Below are positions 34,009 through 39,438 of a stretch of 39,438 bases of DNA, one piece after another. The position numbers and the translations under genes were made by a program. The notes below the pieces were generated by a model, which was not told the DNA's origin, ran no database searches, and saw nothing but the letters and a program-made list of their open reading frames with translations. Where the stretch lies: positions 1 through 39,438 of the forward strand of contig JAPUUO010000003.1 of the NCBI GenBank assembly GCA_026967815.1, in the 5' to 3' direction. Position 1 is the first letter of the stretch. Each line of letters begins with the position of its first letter. This DNA comes from Candidatus Bathyarchaeota archaeon. GTDB taxonomy: Archaea > Thermoproteota > Bathyarchaeia > Bathyarchaeales > Bathyarchaeaceae.

Positions 34009-34524
34009 ATGCCGAAAATGGTAAATATCTGTAATTTCTGCCTCAAAAGCGGAATCCTCTGCTCCAAATGCCAAGCTAGGGTCAGGCTAGGTGAAATCAC
34101 AAAAACAGATTTGGAAATTGGACGCTTGCTCATTTCGCTTGAAAGCACGTATCCGTCTTTACAAGACATCTACTTCTACAAAGCAATCGAATACGACGAT
34201 GTTCTGGCCCTAGTTGTCGGCAGAGGCGACGTAGCCCGCCTGCTGAGTTATGGCGGCAAAATCCTACGAGCTGTGAGAAATAAGACTGGAAAGACCATTC
34301 GCGTGTTGGAATACGGCGTAGATGACAGAAAATTTCTCGAAGACTTGTTTGCGCCGTCTAGCATCCTCACAATAAACACAATCTGGCTACCCGACGGAAC
34401 AACCGAAACCCGCGTAATATTAAAGAAAAGGGGACGAAGAATACCTCCCTTCCACATTGAAGCCTTGAAACAAATTGCCCGAGAAGCCCGAGGAATGACC
34501 CTACGAGTAGAGTTTTCATACTAG
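34009..34524 (+). CDS. NusA-like KH-domain transcription factor with a zinc-binding N-terminus
   Basis: Encodes 171 residues. The N-terminus carries C8-x2-C11-x6-C18-x2-C21 (CNFCLKSGILCSKC), a zinc knuckle, followed by two KH-type modules: VLALVVGRGDVARLLSYGGKILRAVRNKTGKTIRVLEYG and a second less regular one (TETRVILKKRGRRIPPFHIEALKQIAREARG). This is the archaeal NusA-like family that lacks the RNA-polymerase-binding domain of bacterial NusA. It lies 17 bp before aspS in the same direction, so the two are probably co-transcribed. Confidence 0.8.
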   Translation: MPKMVNICNFCLKSGILCSKCQARVRLGEITKTDLEIGRLLISLESTYPSLQDIYFYKAIEYDDVLALVVGRGDVARLLSYGGKILRAVRNKTGKTIRVLEYGVDDRKFLEDLFAPSSILTINTIWLPDGTTETRVILKKRGRRIPPFHIEALKQIAREARGMTLRVEFSY

Positions 34525-34541
34525 CAGGGGAAAGCTTCTAG

Positions 34542-35861
34542 ATGAAGACAGACCCACTGGGAGATTGGCGGCGAACTCACTATTCAATTGAGATATTACC
34601 TCGACTAGATGGAAACGAAGTTATCGTCTTCGGCTGGGTTCAAGACATCCGAGACCTCGGCGGCATACGCTTTCTGATACTGCAAGACCGTGAGGGAAGT
34701 GTGCAAGTTACAGTTCCTCGTAAAGTAATCAGTGAACAAATCGCAGAAAAGGCAGAAGCCATCCAGAGGCAGTACAGCATCGGCGTCAAGGGGACAGTCA
34801 AGCGGACCGAAATGACTCCGCGAAAAGTCGAGATAATTCCAAAAGAAATTCGTATACTTGGGGTGGCACAGCACCCGCTTCCATTAGACGTTACAGGACG
34901 AACCCCGGCCAAAATAGATGTACGCCTAGACGCTCGAGCTCTTGACCTATGCCAGCAAGAAAATCGAGCAGTGTTTAAGATTCAACATGCAACACTACGC
35001 GCAACACGAGACTTTCTGTCAGAAAAAGGCTTTCTAGAAGTTCACACCCCGCGAATAATCGCAACAGCAACTGAAGGCGGAGCAGCACTTTTCCCAGTTG
35101 AATACTTCGAGAACAAAGCGTTCTTGGCTCAAAGTCCCCAATTATATAAGGAAGAGCTTGTTTTAGGATTAGAAAAAGTGTTCGAAATCGGCCCTTTCTT
35201 TCGAGCTGAAGAGTCACATACTCGACGACACATAAGCGAGTTCATATCAGTCGACATCGAACAAGCCTTCGCTTCAGCCGAAGATGTAATGCGAGTCCTC
35301 GAACACCTGGTGCATCATGTCTGCAAAAATGTAAAGGAAAAATGCAAAGGCGAACTTGAAATCTTAAAGCATGATTTCGAAGTGCCAAAACTCCCATTTA
35401 AACGCCTCACTTACGACGAAATCCTCCAGGAATTAAAAAACGAAAAAGTTGAAGCTCCATGGGGCGAAGACATTCCCACACCAGCCCTAAGAACCTTGGG
35501 TAAGTTTCATCATTACTTCTACTTCATCACAGATTGGCCGACAACAGCAAGAGCATTTTACATAAAGACGAAAAGCGACAATCCAAAACTAACTGAAGGA
35601 TTCGACCTGATGTGGCACTGGATAGAACTCGCATCGGGAGGAACCCGTGTCCCAACAAAAGACCTACTTATTGAACGGCTAAAGGAATGTGAGTTGAACC
35701 CGAAATCTTTTAGACATCACCTAAAAACCTTCGACTACGGCATGCCACCACACGCAGGCTGGGCCATCGGACTAGAACGGTTAACGATGATGCTAACCGG
35801 AAGAAAAAACATAAGAGAAGTTGTTTTGTTTCCCAGAGATCGCTTTAGACTTACACCTTAG
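34542..35861 (+). CDS. aspS: Archaeal-type aspartyl-tRNA synthetase
   Basis: Encodes 439 residues, typical of archaeal/eukaryotic AspRS. The OB-fold anticodon domain (IVFGWVQDIRDLGGIRFLILQDREGSVQVTVPRK) is N-terminal. Class II motif 2 is FFRAEESHTRRHISEF and motif 3 is GWAIGLERLTMMLTG. It charges tRNA-Asp; if no separate asparagine system exists it may also charge tRNA-Asn as in non-discriminating enzymes, but that needs genome-wide data. It lies directly after the NusA-like gene. Confidence 0.95.
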   Translation: MKTDPLGDWRRTHYSIEILPRLDGNEVIVFGWVQDIRDLGGIRFLILQDREGSVQVTVPRKVISEQIAEKAEAIQRQYSIGVKGTVKRTEMTPRKVEIIPKEIRILGVAQHPLPLDVTGRTPAKIDVRLDARALDLCQQENRAVFKIQHATLRATRDFLSEKGFLEVHTPRIIATATEGGAALFPVEYFENKAFLAQSPQLYKEELVLGLEKVFEIGPFFRAEESHTRRHISEFISVDIEQAFASAEDVMRVLEHLVHHVCKNVKEKCKGELEILKHDFEVPKLPFKRLTYDEILQELKNEKVEAPWGEDIPTPALRTLGKFHHYFYFITDWPTTARAFYIKTKSDNPKLTEGFDLMWHWIELASGGTRVPTKDLLIERLKECELNPKSFRHHLKTFDYGMPPHAGWAIGLERLTMMLTGRKNIREVVLFPRDRFRLTP

Positions 35862-35940
35862 CATCAAAATATCTGCATTCAAAATTGGCGATGAATAATC
35901 TCAAGAAGACATGCTCGCGTATACAGCGCATAGCATCAAA

Positions 35941-36385
35941 TTAGGGCCTCTGCCGCCACGCGCGCACAGTTTCATACCACATAACTCTTGTGCTAAGTAT
36001 GCCCAGAATTATCGCAAAGACACTGTAGAAATCTACTTGCCTGAATTGAGTCAAGAAAAAAACCAGCAGGGTCGTAAACATGCTAGCATATAGCAAGCAA
36101 CGTGGAAACATGAAGGTGCCGAAGCGGACGAACTGTTTTGGAACTCCAATATTCACGGCTTTAACTAGCCGATACTCTCCACGTATTTTTTTCTACTAGC
36201 CCCAACTCTGTGAGTTTGTCCAAATGATAAACAGCAAGTGCTGGACTTGAAAATCCTAAAGCGCGTTGAGTCCCCCTAACTCCTACAACGCCATTTTCTG
36301 CTCGCAGTAGGAACCAGTAAACCTTAAGCGTGTTGCCACGAAGAACATTAGCAACGTCTTCATTCTTGAACGTAAATTTCCCCAA
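35941..36385 (-). pseudogene. Winged-helix/membrane protein split by a frameshift at an A7 run
   Basis: The upstream part (36385-36161) gives 74 residues of winged helix: KNEDVANVLRGNTLKVYWFLL..., RALGFSSPALAVYHLDKLTELGLVEK. After GAAAAAAAT (coding strand; T7 at 36186-36192) the frame ends at TAA. Removing one A continues it as EKIRGEYRLVKAVNIGVPKQFVRFGTFMFPRCLLYASMF..., a membrane segment of 147 residues in all, the usual wHTH-TM archaeal form. It is therefore a one-base insertion at the homopolymer: real mutation, assembly error, or slippage-made dual product. Start is TTG 36385. Confidence 0.8.
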
Positions 36386-36524
36386 GATCCTGATCCAAGC
36401 ATACTTGCAATAGGTTAGGCTGAAACTTGTTAAAAGAATTACCCGTTAGCGTTAAACATAGAGAAACCTCCTAGTGTTTTCCCCGTCTTTTGCAAGCGCG
36501 TTATTCTAACTTTTCAACCAATTA

Positions 36525-36576
36525 TTACCAAAAAGTAACGTTTATATATTACTGGATAGTAATTACGTTATGGTAA
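36525..36576 (+). promoter_or_regulatory. Three TTAC-N6-GTAA operators around a TATA box
   Basis: Three perfect inverted repeats of TTAC-N6-GTAA lie at 36525-36538, 36549-36562 and 36563-36576. The TATA box TTTATATATT (36541-36550) sits between the first and second, and the third covers the predicted transcription start. The regulator gene starts at 36593. Binding of a dimeric repressor here would block TATA-binding protein and RNA polymerase, so autoregulation by the downstream ArsR-like protein is likely (inference). Confidence 0.8.
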
Positions 36577-36592
36577 CAAGAGGCGAGATTGT

Positions 36593-37006
36593 ATGAAACT
36601 GAAGCTGCAACTAGTTCGCGACGGAGAAGTATTATTTGACATCTCCATTTCTCCTACGGACTGGCCAAGAGAGCAGCTGGAAAACGAATTAGAGGCTTTA
36701 GAAGATGACTTTCAAAGATTTTCAAAGATTTTTGATGCCTTGTGCCATGAGACCCGCTTGAGGATGATGAAACGACTCATGGAGGAAGAAGACCGCACAA
36801 TAAACTTTGCAGATTTCATGCGGGACCTAAATTTGAATCCCAAAATTGTTTGGGAAAACGCCAAAAAACTCAGAGAAGGGGGGCTCTTAGAAAAGGTCGA
36901 CAGGGGAATATATCGTTGTTCAGATTTTGGGCAGAGAAGATTCATTCTGATAAGCTTCGCATTTAGGCGTCTAGTAGAGGCTCTGGAAGAAATGGAAAAC
37001 TACTAG
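36593..37006 (+). CDS. ArsR-like winged-helix regulator heading a stress operon
   Basis: Encodes 137 residues. An N-terminal beta-rich section (MKLKLQLVRDGEVLFDISIS) and a linker (REQLENELEALEDDFQRFS) precede a winged helix: DALCHETRLRMMKRLMEEE and INFADFMRDLNLNPKIVWENAKKLREGGLLEKV. This resembles archaeal ArsR-type heat-shock regulators (Phr-like in context). No metal-binding cysteine motif, so it is unlikely to be a classical arsenic sensor. Hsp20 follows 14 bp later. Purines (AGAGGCGAG) precede ATG 36593 and three operator repeats lie upstream. Confidence 0.82.
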   Translation: MKLKLQLVRDGEVLFDISISPTDWPREQLENELEALEDDFQRFSKIFDALCHETRLRMMKRLMEEEDRTINFADFMRDLNLNPKIVWENAKKLREGGLLEKVDRGIYRCSDFGQRRFILISFAFRRLVEALEEMENY

Positions 37007-37020
37007 GGAGGTGAAAAATA

Positions 37021-37593
37021 ATGTCATCTGACGAATTTGGAGAATTTGATGTGTTCAAAAGCGACCTCAAGAAGATAATTCAGAGAATGATGAGCGAGAT
37101 TAAGAATGCGACAAAAAACGGGAACCTCAAAGGCAAATGGGAGATCAACGAAATTGATAGAGACGGTGTAAAAGGATACAGTATTCAGGGACGCTTTGGA
37201 CCAGGTCAACCCTGGAAGCCGCTTGATCCCTTTAATCCCTTTGAACCACAGAATCCTATGAGGCCCCGACCAGGGCCGCAAAGACCATTTGAAGTTCCAC
37301 CGAGTGCTTTGAAAGAGACCAGCGAACCGCTTACGGATGTCTTCGAGGACGAGAAGATGATAAAGATCTATTTTGAAGTGCGAGGTGAAGATAAGAATGA
37401 TATACGATTGAATGTCACCGCAGGCAAGGTTGAGGTTAAGGCTAAAAACTTTTACAAGATGATTAACCTGCCGACAAGTAATATCATACTTGAAAAAGCA
37501 TCGTCAAAGTGCAAGAACGGTGTGCTTGAAGTAATAATTCCAAAGAAAGAGAAGACTCTTGAAAACGATGCGCGCAAGATAAATATCGACTAA
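37021..37593 (+). CDS. Hsp20/alpha-crystallin family small heat-shock protein
   Basis: Encodes 190 residues from ATG 37021, with GGGAGGTGA just upstream. A long N-terminal region holds a Pro-rich linker (PWKPLDPFNPFEPQNPMRPRP). A crystallin-like domain at about 100-185 (PLTDVFEDEKMIKIYFEVRGEDKNDIRLNVTAGKVEVKAKN) ends in SSKCKNGVLEVIIPKKEK, the A-x-x-x-N-G-V-L motif. It should bind unfolding proteins without ATP. It lies between the ArsR-like and TraB-family genes. Confidence 0.85.
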   Translation: MSSDEFGEFDVFKSDLKKIIQRMMSEIKNATKNGNLKGKWEINEIDRDGVKGYSIQGRFGPGQPWKPLDPFNPFEPQNPMRPRPGPQRPFEVPPSALKETSEPLTDVFEDEKMIKIYFEVRGEDKNDIRLNVTAGKVEVKAKNFYKMINLPTSNIILEKASSKCKNGVLEVIIPKKEKTLENDARKINID

Positions 37594-37607
37594 TTTCAGT
37601 GAGCATT

Positions 37608-38315
37608 ATGGTAGAAATCTTCAATATTAACTATAATCAGTATGTTGATGTCGTTGGTACTGCTCACTTTACAAGACGTAGCATTAACGATGCCTATGAG
37701 TCAATAAAGTCTTTGAACCCTAAAGATGTCGCCATCGAACTCGATTGGACACGCTTCCAACATCTCAACACCGCATGCATAGGTTGCCCAAAAAGCGGAT
37801 CATGCAAAGGTCTCTGTGAATTCACTGGAGCCGCGGAAGCCTTAGGAAACGTCGACACCAACATATGGCTGATAGACATGACAGAACAAGAGATCCGACG
37901 CAGGATAAGAAGCAGAATGACCCCTTCCGAGAGAACTCGGATGGGCTTTCAGGTATACTATGAGGTAGATGAGGATCCCATTTGGCTTTGGGAGAAAGGG
38001 TTCAAGGACAGAGTGATCAACAACTCTAAAAAGCAGATAGAAGCCAGTCGACAGTTTTTTCCTTCTGTATGGCGGGTTCTTGTAGATGAACGAAATGCTT
38101 TAATGTCTGCTAGATTAGCGTGGATAGCGTCAAAGAATTTACATATCCATACAAGAAAGGACTCTAAGATACTTGCATTTGTCGGAGCTGCTCACGTTGA
38201 AGGAATAAAGGACCTGCTTATGGACCCCCTTCTAATCAAAGATCAGCTTAGAAGATTTCACTTATCGTTTACGGAGCCAACCCTTATCAGAAGAGTAGCC
38301 ATTCAATGGAACTAG
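37608..38315 (+). CDS. TraB/PrgY-family protein with a four-cysteine cluster
   Basis: Encodes 235 residues from ATG 37608 (GTGAG four bases upstream; GTG 37599 is in frame too). The TraB core shows VDVVGTAHFTRRS, PKDVAIELDWTRFQ, VDERNALMSARLAW and ILAFVGAAHVEGIKDLL. These conserved His, Glu and Arg residues define the TraB/PrgY family, related to erythromycin-esterase/TIKI proteins. A cluster C-x2-C-x5-C-x3-C (C57, C60, C66, C70: CIGCPKSGSCKGLC) is inserted after the first strand and could bind iron-sulfur or zinc. No membrane helices, unlike longer members. It follows hsp20 by 14 bp in the same operon. Confidence 0.75.
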   Translation: MVEIFNINYNQYVDVVGTAHFTRRSINDAYESIKSLNPKDVAIELDWTRFQHLNTACIGCPKSGSCKGLCEFTGAAEALGNVDTNIWLIDMTEQEIRRRIRSRMTPSERTRMGFQVYYEVDEDPIWLWEKGFKDRVINNSKKQIEASRQFFPSVWRVLVDERNALMSARLAWIASKNLHIHTRKDSKILAFVGAAHVEGIKDLLMDPLLIKDQLRRFHLSFTEPTLIRRVAIQWN

Positions 38316-38669
38316 CGCTGTTTCAGCGCGCGCGCATATAAACCAAATCGAGAACTCCACGATCATAGCGCGAGAACTTCTTGAAGTGGACTTTCAGTCT
38401 GTCTGTGAGGAGGATAATTTCTTACAAATCTGAAAACGTATGTAGTGTTCATGGTCTAAGAATAACTATGAGTATCGGGCTTTATTCTCGTACTGTGGAG
38501 ACATCACCCGCTTTCCCCCGCAAATCCCCCATTTTTGCATTTTCCTTTCTAGTGTTCGGCTTCATCTTGCCAGATATCAGCAAATATGTCTCCAAAAGAG
38601 GGGGGAGGTAAAAAGTTGTTTCGCCTTCACTTCTTCTTCATGGTTTCACTTCAGTCATAACGAAGCTCT
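38316..38669. other. Intergenic region between convergent genes
   Basis: A 354-bp gap. GCGCGCGCGC (38326-38335) starts 11 bp after the TraB-family stop codon. A C/T-rich stretch on the minus strand (38595-38615; plus strand AGAGGGGGGAGG) with nearby oligo-T may end the secreted-protein transcript. An open frame across 38381-38611 has no ribosome binding site or family and is not accepted. Confidence 0.4.
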
Positions 38670-39173
38670 CTATGCATCCCAGGCAGGACCAACGTTCACA
38701 AACCTTACATACGTTCCCTCTGGCCACATTGATGCCTCAGCCGCAGCATCTTCTGGAGTGTATCCCTCCATCATAAACAGAGCCACAAGAGCTTCATACG
38801 AAAAATAAAACCACTTGTTTTTAAGAGCCTCTAATGCGGTCTCGGGATCAAGCAACATCATCATCCACGCTTCCAATCCGGAAAGGGTAATCTCTTCGGC
38901 TTTGTTCATTAGGCCTTTAGCCCTTGACGCATCAAGGCCATGCATGAAGTCAATTGGCATCTCTTCGGTGTTGGCCATCCAAGTGTGAGTTCCTCCGTTG
39001 GGAAGAATCGCGTCCGCTCCCCCAGCCGTGGCGGGAGGGCCGGGGTCCGGAGGCACGATCTCCACATGTGGGTTTTTTTCCCCTGCTTTCTGGGGTCCGA
39101 TAGGTTTAGCCAGCACTGGGGTTATCATCAACAACACTAGAAGAGCCAAGACAGGTATCAAAACTTTCTTCAT
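38670..39173 (-). CDS. Secreted protein of unknown function
   Basis: Encodes 167 residues from ATG 39173, preceded by GGAGGAGGTGAT, a strong ribosome binding site. The signal peptide is MKKVLIPVLALLVLLMITPVLA. A short Pro/Gly-rich linker (VPPDPGPPATAGGAD) and a helical region follow (MPIDFMHGLDASRAKGLMNKAEEITLSGLEAWMMMLLDPETALEALKNKWFYFSYEALVALFMMEGYTPEDAAAEAS). No cysteines and no known family. Its upstream region is related to that of the secreted-protein gene at 222-707. Confidence 0.75.
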   Translation of the reverse strand: MKKVLIPVLALLVLLMITPVLAKPIGPQKAGEKNPHVEIVPPDPGPPATAGGADAILPNGGTHTWMANTEEMPIDFMHGLDASRAKGLMNKAEEITLSGLEAWMMMLLDPETALEALKNKWFYFSYEALVALFMMEGYTPEDAAAEASMWPEGTYVRFVNVGPAWDA

Positions 39174-39269
39174 TTCATTATCACCTCCTCCTAGTAAACA
39201 AATTTAAGGAATCACCAGAACAATGTTGGAAACAATTATAGGTATTATAACGCTTTGAATGTTAGCCCT

Positions 39270-39341
39270 ATTAATAACTTGTGAAACAACTCTATAGAAA
39301 CTTATTCACATTTCATTTCATGTTGCATTAAAGATTTAAGG
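39270..39341 (-). promoter_or_regulatory. Upstream region shared with the gene at the other end of the window
   Basis: Read on the minus strand, block 1 (39341-39301) has CCTTAAATCTTTAATGCAAC and ATGAAATGAAA, matching 36-75; block 2 (39289-39270) contains GTTTCACAAGTTATTAAT and matches 109-128 at every base. The spacing between blocks is about 20 bp shorter here. Block 1 is a likely promoter core; the leader to ATG 39173 would be roughly 130 nt. Confidence 0.55.
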
Positions 39342-39438
39342 AGAAATGCTTACATTAATAAACTGATGAAGGCAAGGCATCAGCTTGCTTGATATTTGCA
39401 TTCCTGCTCTAACTTCTCGAGTGTAAGCTGACAGGCAA

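Noticed and set aside
38381..38611. 76-codon frame downstream of the TraB-family gene
   Set aside because: No initiation signal, unusual composition and no family; it lies in a convergent intergenic gap.
36..39341. Terminal inverted repeats of a 39-kb mobile or linear element
   Set aside because: The similarity is limited to promoter-like blocks that sit at matching distances from two genes, copies differ, and the interior is ordinary chromosomal content with no transposase, integrase or replication module of an element.

Overview
The window is archaeal chromosome. Evidence: an Orc1/Cdc6 initiator, Alba, ribosomal protein L40e, an archaeal-type aspartyl-tRNA synthetase beside a NusA-like KH protein, a UPF0282 metallo-hydrolase, AfpA and Isf flavoproteins, TATA-type promoters, and tRNA genes with bulge-helix-bulge introns and encoded CCA. 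DUF2153, the wHTH families and mixed ATG/GTG/TTG starts suggest the TACK side, perhaps Bathyarchaeia. That placement is an inference from family content, not a phylogeny. No insertion sequence, integrase, phage gene or CRISPR array was seen.

Layout. 1-3.1 kb: a secreted protein, small membrane proteins and a HAD hydrolase. 2.9-5.6 kb (minus): orc1/cdc6 followed by a winged-helix gene in the same frame and a tiny membrane protein, plus DUF5658-like and DUF2153 genes. 6-10.8 kb: an MFS transporter and a large cell-surface beta-helix protein with PKD domains. 10.8-14.2 kb: the afpA/isf pair, UPF0282, a small protein and a membrane zinc-ribbon protein. 14.8-20.5 kb: a VIT1/CCC1-like transporter with DUF211, tRNA-Gly, a DUF401 permease, a GNAT, a methylated-DNA transferase, and a DUF47-PiT phosphate module. 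20.6-23.2 kb: a FAS1 secreted protein, intron-containing tRNA-Phe, a second MFS and tRNA-Val.

23.3-26.1 kb (minus) is a likely operon: Lrp-like regulator, sucC, sucD, rpl40e. It is followed by Alba, a FAH-NIF3 pair, a wHTH gene, and a 1310-residue TPR protein ending in a KaiC-like domain with no Walker A. 34-35.9 kb holds the NusA-like gene and aspS. 35.9-36.4 kb is a wHTH-membrane gene split by a frameshift at an A7 run. 36.5-38.3 kb is a compact stress-type operon (ArsR-like regulator, Hsp20, TraB family) behind three copies of TTAC-N6-GTAA around the TATA box. The window closes with another secreted protein on the minus strand.

Most notable points: (i) the two secreted-protein genes at opposite ends share a diverged but clearly related upstream region in inverted orientation; (ii) the triple operator; (iii) a tRNA-Phe intron at the non-canonical 30/31 position; (iv) a gene with a probable CTG start in frame with the orc1 stop; (v) recurrent alternating GC tracts, mostly between genes; and (vi) several small genes below usual length cut-offs, including rpl40e.
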